DNA of 64,000 nt from Streptomyces cinnamoneus (lineage in GTDB: Bacteria > Actinomycetota > Actinomycetes > Streptomycetales > Streptomycetaceae), in contig NZ_PKFQ01000001.1 in the NCBI RefSeq assembly GCF_002939475.1, positions 5,949,001 through 6,013,000 of the forward strand. The letters run 5' to 3'. The notes under the pieces were generated by a model. The model was not told the DNA's origin. It searched no databases and saw only the letters and a list, made by a program, of their open reading frames with translations. The translations under genes were made by a program, and so were the position numbers. Below, piece by piece: positions 1 to 9,288 of this stretch; within the stretch, counting starts at the first letter, position 1; each line of letters starts with the position of its first letter.

Positions 1-2
1 AC

Positions 3-917
3 AGCTCAGGCGGCTCGCGCGCACCGCGGGCGGAAGGGCGTCTGTACGGCCTGGACCTGTCCGATGACCAGGCCCGGCACATGCTCGGCATCGACGAGGA
101 CACGGCCCGTCATTTCGACGACGTGCGGTACGAGCGTCTCTCCGAGCGCCAGTACGAACAACGGCACGCGCTGCTCCGGAACAAGGACAACGGCGCCAAC
201 CTCTTCGAGTACGAAGGCCGCTTCCCGGGAGACCGGGCGCGGATGATGTACGTCTCCACGGCCGGCACGGTCCGCGCCGCCGCGCACCGCATTCGCATCG
301 CGAACCGACGGTTCGGTGACGCCGAGTTCTTCGATCCCGATATGGATGAGGCAACGCGGCGCGCGCTGCACGCCGAGTACGCCCGTCTCACCGCCCCGCG
401 TCCGGACACCGGCTGGGTGCCGGGCACGGACCTGACCGCCGTGGACCGCGGAGCCGGCCAGGACAGCGCCATGAACGGTTGGAACGCTCTCGGAGTGGTG
501 GCCTACGCCAAGCGCTTCCTGGGCGCTCCGTACGAACTCGAACAGAACTGGGAATGGCTGCACGTGCAGGGGGCGCAGATCGGCGGGTCGACCGACGCGA
601 CCAACCTGGTGGCCGGCACCTACGTCACCAACTCCGCGATGATCCCCTACGAGGACATGATCGCCAAGTGGGCCAGAACGGATGCCCACCGCTTCTGGGC
701 CCGGTTCGAAGTGGTCCCCGGGGGGACCCTCGGGCCCCTGTTCCCGGACAGGATCAGGCTTTCGGTCAAGACCGACAACCACCGGGACCTCGGCACGCTT
801 CCCGGGCTGGTCCTGGCGGAGTTCGATCCGCTGCACGGCAGGATCGTCGATCGCCTCGCCGGCGAAATCATGAAGCGCAACGTCGACGCCACACGCGGGC
901 TGTACGAGCCCGGCTGA
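3..917 (+). CDS. Nuclease-like protein, 3' part (start lies outside the window)
   Basis: The reading frame is open from the first full codon of the window, so the gene begins upstream and only its last 304 codons are present. The C-terminal part has a layout typical of His-Me (beta-beta-alpha metal) finger nucleases. It has WLHVQGAQIGG with a candidate catalytic His and the paired glycines, then NLVAGTYVTNSAMIPYE with the conserved Asn residues and an acidic end. That order (H, GG, N, N, E) is known from DNA/RNA non-specific endonuclease toxins. The next gene carries an N-terminal motif common in actinobacterial toxin and injection-system cargo proteins, so an effector or toxin role is plausible but inferred. 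No immunity gene is evident immediately downstream. An unrelated fold with a chance motif remains possible. Confidence 0.5.
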   Translation, partial: SSGGSRAPRAEGRLYGLDLSDDQARHMLGIDEDTARHFDDVRYERLSERQYEQRHALLRNKDNGANLFEYEGRFPGDRARMMYVSTAGTVRAAAHRIRIANRRFGDAEFFDPDMDEATRRALHAEYARLTAPRPDTGWVPGTDLTAVDRGAGQDSAMNGWNALGVVAYAKRFLGAPYELEQNWEWLHVQGAQIGGSTDATNLVAGTYVTNSAMIPYEDMIAKWARTDAHRFWARFEVVPGGTLGPLFPDRIRLSVKTDNHRDLGTLPGLVLAEFDPLHGRIVDRLAGEIMKRNVDATRGLYEPG

Positions 918-1110
918 CGACGACACGAGCTCAATGACCGGGTCCACCGGCGATTCGATGAACTCGTCGGCCGCACACACCGCGGCCGGCAACGTCGGGC
1001 ACCGCGGCGGCCTCGCCCGCCCCGGGTTCGGCGGGGTGCTCCTTCGGCATCGTTGTGCGGGTGGTGAAGGAGCCGGGATGTGGTCTCGACATGCGGACGA
1101 GGAGCGGTAG

Positions 1111-3399
1111 ATGCGGGTGCAAGGGAAGACCGGTGAGACTCCGGCCCGGCGTGGTGCCGAGTCGGCAGGGACAGCACTCGCTCCCCGTGCGGACTCTGAT
1201 CCTTTCCCGAGCCGTGCCCCGTCCCCGGGGAGCCCGGCGCAGATCATGGCCCTCCAGCGTTCCGCGGGAAATACCGCGGTCGCCGCGATGCGGCAGCGTT
1301 CGAACGCCCAGGACGTCCGCCGTCCGCCCAGCCGCCCCCTGGATCCGACGCCACGTGACCGGGCGGAAGCCCGGGGAGCGGCGGGTCCGTCCCGCGCGGA
1401 CCGCATGCCGACGCTCAGCCATGCGCTGAACCAGGTCGCGGAAGGACTCGACAACACCGTCGGGCTGGCCGGGGACCACGCCGCGCAGATGGAAGAGGCG
1501 GTGCACGGCGCCCTGAGCCGCGCGCTGGTGACCCTCGCCCGCGAAGGCCCGGTAGCCTCCGTGCAGCACGTCGGCACCGCGACGTCCCAGGCCGCCACGC
1601 AGGCCGCCGCGTGGGTCACGGAACTGCCCGGTCGCCGGGTCGCCGAGCTGCTGCCGCTCCCCGACGAGCTGTCCGCCCTGCTGCCCCGGCAGACCGTCGC
1701 CGAGCTGCTGCGTGAGGTCCCCGCAGCGGCCACCCGGGCCGCCGAGGCGGTGCAAGGCGGTGCCGCCACGGCGGAGGAAGCGGTGCACGACGCCTTGGGC
1801 CGCGCGCTGGCCACTCTCGCCGGCGAGGGCCCGGTGGCCGGTGCGCAGAGCGCCGCCACCTCCCTTGTGGAAGCCTCCCGATGGGTCGGCAGCGCGTTGG
1901 CCCAGGTCCCCTCCGCCGCCCAGCAGGCACTGCTCGAAGCCGTTCCACTCCCGCAGTGGTGCACACGCCTGGCGCTGCGCTGGGCCGCCTCGTACGCCGC
2001 CGCGCACATCTACGGAGCGGTCCGCCAGGCCGGGCGGACCGCGGCCACGATCGCGGGCGAACTCGGGTCGGAGGCCACGGGGATGATGGACGTGGTGGAT
2101 CGGGAATTGCGCCAGATATGCGCTCCGTCCGAGCAGGGCTCGGCCGCCGGTCCCGCCGACGCGCCTGAACTGACCGAGGAGCAGCGGCGCCAGGCCGACT
2201 TGCGGGCCTTCCGGGCCACGCTGTTCGGTCTCGGACCCGCGGACGTCGAAGAACTCATCGGCTGGCTGGCAGCTGGGAAAGACCCTCTTGACGCGGATCG
2301 ACTGGCGGTGGCGCGGGAGTTCCGGAGTCTCCAACTGGCCGCTGTCGCGGGAGGAGCCGATGCGTATCTGCGTGACTTCGACGCTGAGCGCACGCAATTG
2401 GCAGACAAAATCGGGCGTTTGCGGCATAAGCAGGAAAAACTCACCCCGTCCCGCGTCCTTCCGCATGCGGTGCTGCCCGCACGCTACCGCGACAAGCACG
2501 CACATCAGGAGGCCGAAATCACGGCAGCTCATGCCCGGTTGGCGGAGATCGAGGAGCTGCGGAAAACGCTCGAGCGCAGCAGCCGGGAGATCGGCGTTCT
2601 GCAGACCCTCCTCAATCACGTCCAAGGCCCCAGTGCGACGAACATGGCAGGACTCAAGCCCCACGAACTCGCCGCGTGCGAGAAGCTGCTGCAAGAGGCG
2701 CTCGCCGACGTCGAGGGGTACGGCGACCCCGCCGGTCTGAGCGCCCTCCTCGACCGGGTCCGCAGGGAACCGGACGCGCGGTCGATGCTGAACATGGTCC
2801 GCGCGCGGGGCATCGGCGAGCTGTACGCGCTCAAGGAACGGATGGACCGTCTGGCCGGAGTCCTCGGCGCCGAGCTGTCGGAGCGCGCACCGGGCTGGCT
2901 GGAGAGGACGGGTTTACGTGAGACCGATCCCGCCCTTTCGGCGCAGGTGGAGCAGCTGTCGGGCCAGGTGGCCGAGGCGCATGCCCTCTCCGCCGAGTAC
3001 GCCCGGCTGATCTCCCTCTACGAGTCGCCGGAGTACACCGACCGTACCGCCCGCGCCGAAGCCGACCTGAAGGCCTTCCGCGACCTCGACTTCCGCCGCC
3101 TGCTCGACCAGGAGTACGGGGAAGCCGCCGACCGTGTGGTCGCGGCCTCCGGGAACAACGCTCGGCTCCTGCAGGCCATGGGCATTCTGTTGGACCGGGT
3201 GAAGGGAGACCACCCGAAGGGCCTCGGTGGTGTCCACATCAATATCTTGGAAGGTATGGCCGAACGCCTTCCGGAACTCGCGGCCGCCGCAGGCCCGTTC
3301 TATATGGAACGCGTGGACTTCGCACTCCTGCTGCGCGAGGTGGACAAGGAACTGGCAGCCCGGCGCGCGGGCCCGCCGGGTTCGGCAGGGGGGTTGTAG
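1111..3399 (+). CDS. Large helical protein with LQRSAGN-type N-terminal motif
   Basis: This 762-residue protein has no recognised enzyme domain. Residues about 45-57 read MALQRSAGNTAVA. This short motif recurs near the N-terminus of many actinobacterial proteins, some with DUF4157 or toxin domains and some proposed as contractile-injection-system cargo. After a Pro/Arg-rich linker the protein is almost wholly predicted helix, with Ala-rich repeats (about 100-330) and charged coiled-coil stretches (about 420-500). No signal peptide or membrane segment is visible. The ATG at 1111 follows GAGGAG at a normal distance. One Leu codon at 2914 is TTA, so translation should depend on the bldA tRNA, which would tie expression to development. 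Function is unknown; co-location with the nuclease-like gene suggests the same system. Confidence 0.6.
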   Translation: MRVQGKTGETPARRGAESAGTALAPRADSDPFPSRAPSPGSPAQIMALQRSAGNTAVAAMRQRSNAQDVRRPPSRPLDPTPRDRAEARGAAGPSRADRMPTLSHALNQVAEGLDNTVGLAGDHAAQMEEAVHGALSRALVTLAREGPVASVQHVGTATSQAATQAAAWVTELPGRRVAELLPLPDELSALLPRQTVAELLREVPAAATRAAEAVQGGAATAEEAVHDALGRALATLAGEGPVAGAQSAATSLVEASRWVGSALAQVPSAAQQALLEAVPLPQWCTRLALRWAASYAAAHIYGAVRQAGRTAATIAGELGSEATGMMDVVDRELRQICAPSEQGSAAGPADAPELTEEQRRQADLRAFRATLFGLGPADVEELIGWLAAGKDPLDADRLAVAREFRSLQLAAVAGGADAYLRDFDAERTQLADKIGRLRHKQEKLTPSRVLPHAVLPARYRDKHAHQEAEITAAHARLAEIEELRKTLERSSREIGVLQTLLNHVQGPSATNMAGLKPHELAACEKLLQEALADVEGYGDPAGLSALLDRVRREPDARSMLNMVRARGIGELYALKERMDRLAGVLGAELSERAPGWLERTGLRETDPALSAQVEQLSGQVAEAHALSAEYARLISLYESPEYTDRTARAEADLKAFRDLDFRRLLDQEYGEAADRVVAASGNNARLLQAMGILLDRVKGDHPKGLGGVHINILEGMAERLPELAAAAGPFYMERVDFALLLREVDKELAARRAGPPGSAGGL

Positions 3400-3789
3400 C
3401 CGGTTCGCCTCACGGCGGGGGTCACGCCGGCCCGTCCGGTGGACCCGGAGCGGTACATGCGGCGGACGGCGGCGACGGCTCGACCGGCGACAGTCATGCC
3501 GACAGGCGAAGAGGCTGCGGGCGGCGCCGCATGACCAGGCGTCGGGCTGGAGCCGCACGCTGAGTATGACGCTCGGATGCGAGCACTCTGACCTCAGGAC
3601 CTGGGCGGAGAGATTGTCAGCGCTCTCGAGCGCAGCCTGCCGCTTGCGCCCACGTTCTGTGGGCGGGTGCCTCCGCTCTGTCGCCCGGGCGGCAGGGGCC
3701 ATCTTGCCCCGTGCCGCATCGATGCCGGAGGGAGAGGATGGGGGAGAGGGCCGGTAGCGCGGCCAGCCCCCGTGTGAAGGGAGGCCCCG
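3400..3789. other. Non-coding gap upstream of the nitroreductase remnant
   Basis: No convincing gene is seen here. The gap holds one palindrome (3695-3710, listed separately) and a good Shine-Dalgarno (GGGAGG) just before the GTG at 3790. Confidence 0.5.
3695..3710. promoter_or_regulatory. GGGGC-N6-GCCCC palindrome, possible DevR/DosR-type box
   Basis: A perfect 5-bp inverted repeat with a 6-base spacer lies about 80 bases before a nitroreductase, universal stress and CBS-domain gene group. Such groups belong to DevR/OsdR dormancy regulons in actinobacteria, whose boxes are G-rich/C-rich palindromes. The match is only partial and rests mostly on context. Confidence 0.25.
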
Positions 3790-4789
3790 GTGACAGCATC
3801 ACCCAGCCTGGACGACGCCCGGGTCTCGGAGCTGGTCGGTGAGGCGGCAGCAGCCCCTTCGATGCACAACGCACAACCCTGGCGTTTCCGGTACTCAAGA
3901 GAAAGCGGCACGTTCCACCTGTACGCGGATCCGGAGCGGGGCATGCCGCACTCTGACCCCGACGGCCGGGCCCTGCATATCGGGTGGGGAGGCGCTCTCT
4001 TCAAGCTTCGCGTCGCCCTCGCGAAGGCCGGCTACCACGCGGACGTCGCACTGCTGCCCGATTCGCAGGACGCGGCCTTGCTGGCCCTCGTCCATACGGC
4101 ACCGTCCGAAGACGGTGCAGAGGACATCGGGCTCGGACTGCTCGAGCCCGCGATCCTCCAGCGGCATACCAGCCGGTACTCGTTCGCCGAAAAGGCGCTT
4201 CCGGAGGACGTGCGCACCGGCCTCATCGACGCCGCACAACGGGAAGGGGCCGTGCTGTCCTTCCTCGAATCCTGGCAGGCCCGCTGGGTGGAGGAACTGG
4301 CCGAGGAAGCCGAAGCACGCAACCTCACCGACCCGGGTAGCGAGCAGGACCTCGCCCGGTGGATGCGACCGGCTCCGCCGAAGCGGACACGGCGACCGAT
4401 GGGGTTCCGGAGTACGCCTTCGGGCCACGCAAACACGGTGGGAGGGCACCGATGTGTGACTTCTCGGGCGGGCAGCCGGTGGCCGATCGCGGAACGACGC
4501 CCTTCGAGGACATCCCGCACCTGGCCGTGCTCAGCACGGACGGCGACGACCACCGCACTGGCTGCGCGCGGGTCAGGCCATGCAGCGCGTCCTGCTCCTA
4601 GCCACCCTCAAGGGGCTGGCCACCTCGTTCTCCACCCAGGCACTGGAATGGCCCGACCTGCGCTGGCCCTTGCGCGACCCCCTCGCCGGCACCGGCCAGG
4701 TGCAGATGATCCTGCGCCTCGGCTACGGACCGCACGGCCCGGCTACGCCGCGTCGCCCCGTTACGGGTGTCCTCGTCATCGAGGACTGA
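3790..4789 (+). pseudogene. Acg-like nitroreductase, broken by two frameshifts
   Basis: Read across three frames this is a nitroreductase-family protein of the Acg type, a degenerate flavin-binding fold found in dormancy regulons. The first frame (GTG at 3790) gives an N-terminus with the family signature APSMHNAQPWRF. Near 4370 the frame changes and continues DTATDGVPEYAFGPRKHGG. Near 4550-4575 it changes again into a C-terminus ending GPHGPATPRRPVTGVLVIED, with the stop at 4787-4789. The joined product would be about 330 aa, the normal size. Either the gene is dead or there are two sequence errors. A neighbouring CBS-domain gene is also shifted, which favours real decay. The GTG start has a GGGAGG ribosome site. 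Confidence 0.75.
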
Positions 4790-4894
4790 TCCAGGGCCTG
4801 GCTGGCTCCGGTGGCCGTTCCGCAGGGCCGGACTCAGGCTGGAGGAGACGAGCCGCGCTGTGGGCCCGCAGGGGCGTACGTCGATCGCACGGAG

Positions 4895-5782
4895 GTGACC
4901 GTCATAGAGTCGGCCCCCATCACCGTCGGACTCGACGGTTCCGCGGAGAGCCTTGCGGCCGCCCTCTGGGCGGCGGACGAGGCGGAGCGGCGTGGGCTGG
5001 GACTGCGCCTCCTGCACGCGTGGGTTCTGCTGGCCGGCGAACCGGCCACGGGCCTTCCGCCCGACAAGGATCAGAACTACTGGGCGAAGCGCATCGTGCG
5101 GGCGGCTGCGACAGCCGTGTACGAGCGACACCATGACCTCTCCGTCACCGAGGACCTCGTGGCGGAAGAACCCGAGGCCGCACTTCTGAACGCCGCTGTG
5201 AGCTCGACGATGATCGTGCTGGGTTCACGGGGCCTGGAACGCCTGGAGAGCTTCTTCCTGGGCGATATCAGCCTCCAGGTGGCGGGCAGAGCCGCACAGC
5301 CAGTGGTACTCGTACGGGCGCCGGCCGGCAGGGCTCGACCGCTCGCCGGTACCGACGAGGGCGGTGTGGTCGTCGGCGCCAGCCTGCATGGCCGGTACGA
5401 CAGCGTGCTGGGGTTCGCCTTCGAGACGGCCGCGGCGCGTGGTGTGCCCCTGCGCGTCGTGCATGGCTGCCCCTTGCCGGTGCAGGCCTACGCACCGTGG
5501 GGTGTCGACCCCGAGGTGGCGGGAGAGATCAGCAAAGAGGCCTCGGAGAAACTCTCCCGTGCCGTACAGCCGTGGAGCGAGCGCAATCCCGGCGTCATGA
5601 CGACCAGCACGGTCCGGCTGGGAAGCCCCGCCCGCGCCGTCCTCGGGGCTGCCGAGGACGCCGATCTTCTGGTGATCGGCCGGCGCAAGCATCACCCGCC
5701 GGTGGCGCCACGCCTGGGGAATATCGCACAGGCGTGCGTGCACCATGCCCGGTGCCCGGTTGCCGTGGTGCCCCACGACTGA
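4895..5782 (+). CDS. Universal stress protein, tandem UspA domains
   Basis: The protein is about 295 aa with two UspA domains, the usual form in Streptomyces. Domain 1 begins ITVGLDGSAESLAAALWAA and ends with the ATP-binding signature GSRGLERLESFFLGD. Domain 2 ends with IGRRKHHPPVAPRLGN, where the glycine pattern is poorer. Members bind ATP and accumulate during hypoxia, stationary phase or other stress in the cytoplasm. The GTG at 4895 is chosen because homologues begin a few residues before the ITVGLDGS strand. GGAG touches it directly, so the exact start is uncertain, and an in-frame ATG at 4811 would add 28 residues. It sits between two broken dormancy-type genes and is the only intact member of that group. 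Confidence 0.8.
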   Translation: MTVIESAPITVGLDGSAESLAAALWAADEAERRGLGLRLLHAWVLLAGEPATGLPPDKDQNYWAKRIVRAAATAVYERHHDLSVTEDLVAEEPEAALLNAAVSSTMIVLGSRGLERLESFFLGDISLQVAGRAAQPVVLVRAPAGRARPLAGTDEGGVVVGASLHGRYDSVLGFAFETAAARGVPLRVVHGCPLPVQAYAPWGVDPEVAGEISKEASEKLSRAVQPWSERNPGVMTTSTVRLGSPARAVLGAAEDADLLVIGRRKHHPPVAPRLGNIAQACVHHARCPVAVVPHD

Positions 5783-5809
5783 GGCACGGCTCGGGATGGA
5801 GGGCCGGCG

Positions 5810-6258
5810 ATGAAAGTGTCGGCGTTGATGACCACGCCACCGGTCACGGTGAGCAATCAGGTCACCGCAACGGAAGCAGCCGTGCGTATGACGGAGGAGG
5901 CGGCTGCATCATGGTCACCGAGGGCGACATTCTGTGCGGTATCCTCACTGACCATGACATCGTGATGCGCGGTGTCGCGTGCGCCTCCGGACCCGACGAA
6001 CCGGTTACCCGCCTGATGAGCACTCCCGTCGTCACGGTGAGCGCGTCGGACGATCTGGATGTCGCCTATCAGCTGTTCCGACGCGAGGACATCCGGCGTC
6101 TGCCGGTGCTCGACGGTGGGCGGCTGGTCGGCGTCCTCGCCATTGACGACCTCTTCGCCGATGCCCTCCAGCGCCTGGCGGACCTCCTCGGGCCCGTCTC
6201 CTGGAGCGCACTGCGCGACCAGGCGGACAGCCGCCCGCGCCGGCGTTCGGCCCCCTGA
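5810..6258 (+). pseudogene. CBS-domain protein with one frameshift
   Basis: The ATG at 5810 opens MKVSALMTTPPVTVS, a normal first CBS motif, and reads well to about 5900 (AVRMTEE). There the frame shifts by one and the rest, MVTEGDILCGILTDHDIVMRG and the second CBS repeat with RRLPVLDGGRLVGVLAIDDL, lies in another frame ending at 6258. The joined product would be the usual two-CBS protein of about 145 aa that binds adenosyl ligands. The ATG at 5911 could still yield a shortened protein lacking the first CBS strand. It follows the universal stress gene by 27 bases, as in dormancy-type operons. Confidence 0.7.
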
Positions 6259-6284
6259 GCGCGGAGCGGGAAGCGAGGCCGGTC

Positions 6285-6446
6285 ATGGGGGAGTGGACCT
6301 GGGAGTACGAGGGCTACGACCCCGCCGTGGAGCGCTTGCGCGAGGCACTCCACACCCTCGGGAACGGCTACCCCGTCGCCATGGAGGACTGCACGGTGTG
6401 CCGCCTGTGCAAGCTCGCCGACCGGCTGGTCACCCAGACGGCCTGA
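6285..6446 (+). CDS. 53-codon open frame, probably a fused gene remnant
   Basis: The first about 28 residues, EWTWEYEGYDPAVERLREAL and then HTLGNGY, match the expected N-terminus of GH65 sugar phosphorylases, where an aromatic-rich segment precedes LGNGYFATRG. The remainder (EDCTVCRLCKLADRLV) is unrelated to GH65 and contains CxxC. The frame is intact with a stop at 6444. This looks like two gene ends joined by deletion. It may be transcribed with the upstream CBS remnant, but I see no evidence of function. Confidence 0.3.
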   Translation: MGEWTWEYEGYDPAVERLREALHTLGNGYPVAMEDCTVCRLCKLADRLVTQTA

Positions 6447-6589
6447 TGCCGGTAGCAGCCCGTCAATCCCGTAGAGAAGAAGAAAGGGCATCTGTGTCCA
6501 AGCGCGCCCGTAAGAAGCGAACCCCGCCGTCCAGCGGGCCCCGGCCCACCGTGATGCTCACGGACGGTAGATCGGCGGCGTGGCGCGTG

Positions 6590-6778
6590 TCAGGCGGGCA
6601 CGACGCACCAGACCGCATCGACCCTGGTGGTGCTCTCAACGCCGAAGGCCGCCGCCCCGTCCCATTTGATGTACGCCGTCCTGTCCGGAGGCGGGACATT
6701 GAACTCTTCTCCGTACCTGACCAGCGAGCTGATACGTCCGAGCTGCTGCCATGCACGGCGTGACCCGATGGCGATCAC
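6590..6778 (-). pseudogene. C-terminal fragment of an unknown protein
   Basis: On the minus strand the last 62 codons before a stop at 6590 read like real protein, with the stretches SSLVRYGEEFNVPPPDRT and AYIKWDGAAAFGVEST. Sequence upstream of about 6778 loses protein character and runs into the transposase remnant on the other strand. The simplest reading is a gene cut at its 5' side by the insertion. I do not recognise the family. Confidence 0.3.
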
Positions 6779-6800
6779 CTTCGGGACGCCCGTGTGACTT

Positions 6801-7460
6801 GCGGTGGAAGGCCGCGTGCGGGCTCGGCCTGAACGATGGGCCTTCGATCCTTCCCTGCTGGCGTACTTCCGGCGCCGGCCGGCCCGCTCGCAGCGGCCGG
6901 ACCGGATCTTCGACGCGGTGCGCGAGGTGGTGGCCGCGACCGGGGTGCTCATGGGAAGGCGCCGACGTGCGCTGGATTCGGCGTGCTGGAGGACGCGGCG
7001 GCGACCCAGGACACCGTCACCCAGCTGGTCGCCGCGATCCGCCGCGTGATCCGCGAGGTCCCCGGCGCCGGTGCGGTGGCCGCCGAGTTCTGCCGGGCTC
7101 ATGACTCCTGCGACCCGGGCAAACCCCGCATCGCCTGGAACGACGAGGAGGCCCGCACCCAGCTCGTGGACGCGCTCGTCACCGACGCCCTCAACCTGCT
7201 GGGCCGCCTGCCCGAGGAGGATCTCGGCCCCCGGGCGGCCGATGCCGTGGGCATCCTGGCCCTGTGGCAGGACAGGACGTCGAACCGGCGGATGACTCCG
7301 ACGGCACCGACGGATGGTGGCGCATCGCCCGCCGCACCGCCTACGACCGGATGGTCTCCACCGTCGACCCCGATGCCCGGCACGTCCACAAGACCCTCTC
7401 CCGCTATCAGGACGGGTTCAAGGCCCACCTCGCCGTCGAGCCGGTGACCGGCCGCCGGCA
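6801..7460 (+). mobile_element. Broken IS1182-family transposase
   Basis: Three consecutive frames together give a recognisable IS1182-type DDE transposase: SLLAYFRRRPARSQRPDRIF, then LEDAAATQDTVTQLVAAIRR with IAWNDEEARTQLVDAL, then GWWRIARRTAYDRMVSTVD with HVHKTLSRYQDGFKAHLA. Frame changes fall near 6965 and 7260. The N-terminal part and the C-terminal catalytic end are missing, and I see no terminal inverted repeats. The element cannot move by itself. It separates the decayed gene group from the intact pigment cluster. Confidence 0.7.
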
Positions 7461-7520
7461 ACCAGGGTGCCGTCCACGATGAGGACCACCTGGTGGCGTC
7501 CGGGGTTGCGCTCGCCCGCA
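7461..7520 (-). mobile_element. Short remnant of a second transposase
   Basis: The minus strand encodes GRHQVVLIVDGTLVAGG, which resembles the region around the first catalytic Asp of IS5-type transposases (the DGTLV motif). Only about 20 codons remain. The match is short and could be chance. Confidence 0.25.
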
Positions 7521-7546
7521 CTCGGCTTCTTCCAGGGGCACGGAAG

Positions 7547-7583
7547 AGGGCGCCTGACCGGGCTCTCGCCCGGCAGGCGCCCT
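7547..7583 (-). terminator. Strong hairpin downstream of the FAD hydroxylase
   Basis: AGGGCGCCTG (7547-7556) pairs perfectly with CAGGCGCCCT (7574-7583), and an inner CCGGG/CCCGG stem extends it. It lies 29 bases past the stop of the minus-strand hydroxylase, the place for its terminator. Confidence 0.7.
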
Positions 7584-7611
7584 GTGGTCGCTCCGGCCGG
7601 CGGCAAAGGGC

Positions 7612-9288
7612 TTATGCCCTGCGGTGGACGTCCTCCCGGGCGAGTACGGCCACCAGGGCCGACCGCAGTGCCGAAGCGGGGTTCTCCGGCGCTCCTTCCG
7701 AGCGCCACGCCACGAATCCGTCGGGGCGTACCAGGACCGCGCCGTCCGCGGTCACGCCGTACAGCTGCGCCCAGTCCTCGTCGCCCGCCGGCGACAGCTC
7801 GGCGTCGGGGCCCTCGCCGATCCGGTACGAGTCGAGGGGCATGCCCAGTTCTCGCGCGACGTGCGCGGCCGCCGTGTGCCATCCGGCGTGGGTGCCGGCG
7901 GAACTCAGCAGCACCATGGAGCGCTCGTACAGATCCAGCGTGGACACCCGGGTGCCCGCCCGGTTCAGCCACAGGTGCGGCGCCCGGCTGCCCGGTTCGC
8001 CGGTCAGGCGGAGGCCGTCGGGCACGACCGGCGTCGTGGGATCGGCGCCCTGGACCGCGCCGTGCGGATAGCGGTGGCCGAGGACCACGTTGAGGATGCC
8101 CTTCTTGCCGCCCGGGCCGCCGCCCGCGCCCGGCTCCGGGGCGTACCCGGGGTGGCTGTGCTCGACCGAGCGTGCCGAGGCGCGGACGCTCGTCTGCTCC
8201 GCGACCGGACGGCGCTCCGCGTCGTAGGAGTCGAGCAGGCCGGGACCGGCCCAGCCGCCCAGGACCGCGGACAGCTTCCACGCCAGGTTGTGCGCGTCCT
8301 GGATCCCGGTGTTGGAGCCGAAGGCCCCGGTGGGCGGCATCTCGTGGGCCGAGTCGCCGGCCAGGAACACCCGTCCGTGCGCGAACCGTTCGGCGATCCG
8401 CTCCGCCGCGTGCCACGGTGCCCGGCCCGTGACCTCCACATGGAGGTCCGCAACTCCCACGGCCCGCCGGATGTGCTCCCGGCACCGCTCGTCGGTGAAC
8501 TCCTCGAGGGTCTCGCCGCGTTCGGGGTGCCAGGGCGCGTGGAACACCCACCGCTCGCGGTTGTCCACCGGCAGCAGCGCCCCGTCGGCCTCGGGGTTCG
8601 TGAGGTAGCAGATGATGAAGCGCCGGTCACCTACGACGGACGCCAGGTCGCGGGAGACGAAGGTGATGCTCACGTTGTGGAACAGGTCGCCCGGCCCGGT
8701 GTGCCCGATGCCGAGCCGCTCGCGGACCGGGCTGCGCGGGCCGTCCGCCGCCACGAGGTAGTCCGCCCGGATGGTGGTGTGCTCGCCGGTCTCGACGCTC
8801 TTCACCCGCGCGGTCACCCCCTCGGGGTCCTGGTCGAACGACATCAGCTCGGTCGAGTAGCGCAGGTCCCCGCCCAGCTCCCGGGCACAGGTCAGCAGCA
8901 CCGGTTCGAGATCGTTCTGGCTGCACAGACACCAGCGGGCGGGGCTGAACCGGGCCAGACCGCCGCCCGGGTCGATCTCCCGGAACAGCCACTCGCCGGC
9001 GTCCCCGACCAGGCCCGGCGTCTGCAGGATCCCGCTGTTGGCCGCCAGCACCGAGGCGGCTTCCTCGATGCGCCGCTGGATCCCGGCCACGCGGAACAGC
9101 TCCATGGTGCGCACGTTGTTCCCGCGTCCCCGCGGATGGGTCGACGTGCCCGCGTGGCGCTCGACGAGGGTGTGGGGCACACCGAGACGCCCCAGGAAGA
9201 GCGAGGTGGAAAGGCCCACCAGAGAGCCGCCGACGACGAGGACGGGTGTGCGGTGTTCGCCCTCGCCGGCCGCTTCGCTTCGGTTCAT
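7612..9288 (-). CDS. whiE-ORFVIII: FAD-dependent polyketide hydroxylase (WhiE ORFVIII type)
   Basis: This 558-aa protein belongs to the class A aromatic flavoprotein hydroxylases. The N-terminal Rossmann motif VLVVGGSLVGLSTSLFLGR binds FAD. The middle motif YLVAADGPRSPVRERLGI is the conserved DG motif. GRVFLAGDSAHEMPPTGAFG is the GD motif that contacts the FAD ribose. A thioredoxin-like C-terminal domain follows, as in PgaE/RdmE relatives. The ATG at 9288 is preferred over 9342 because GGAGG lies just upstream. Its divergent position next to the pigment operon is the arrangement of whiE ORFVIII in S. coelicolor, where it acts late to hydroxylate the spore-pigment polyketide. Confidence 0.88.
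   Translation of the reverse strand: MNRSEAAGEGEHRTPVLVVGGSLVGLSTSLFLGRLGVPHTLVERHAGTSTHPRGRGNNVRTMELFRVAGIQRRIEEAASVLAANSGILQTPGLVGDAGEWLFREIDPGGGLARFSPARWCLCSQNDLEPVLLTCARELGGDLRYSTELMSFDQDPEGVTARVKSVETGEHTTIRADYLVAADGPRSPVRERLGIGHTGPGDLFHNVSITFVSRDLASVVGDRRFIICYLTNPEADGALLPVDNRERWVFHAPWHPERGETLEEFTDERCREHIRRAVGVADLHVEVTGRAPWHAAERIAERFAHGRVFLAGDSAHEMPPTGAFGSNTGIQDAHNLAWKLSAVLGGWAGPGLLDSYDAERRPVAEQTSVRASARSVEHSHPGYAPEPGAGGGPGGKKGILNVVLGHRYPHGAVQGADPTTPVVPDGLRLTGEPGSRAPHLWLNRAGTRVSTLDLYERSMVLLSSAGTHAGWHTAAAHVARELGMPLDSYRIGEGPDAELSPAGDEDWAQLYGVTADGAVLVRPDGFVAWRSEGAPENPASALRSALVAVLAREDVHRRA

Noticed and set aside
6494..6763. Small basic frame starting SKRARKKR, resembling ribosomal protein bL37
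   Set aside because: Similarity stops after eight residues and the rest is unlike bL37; too weak to call.
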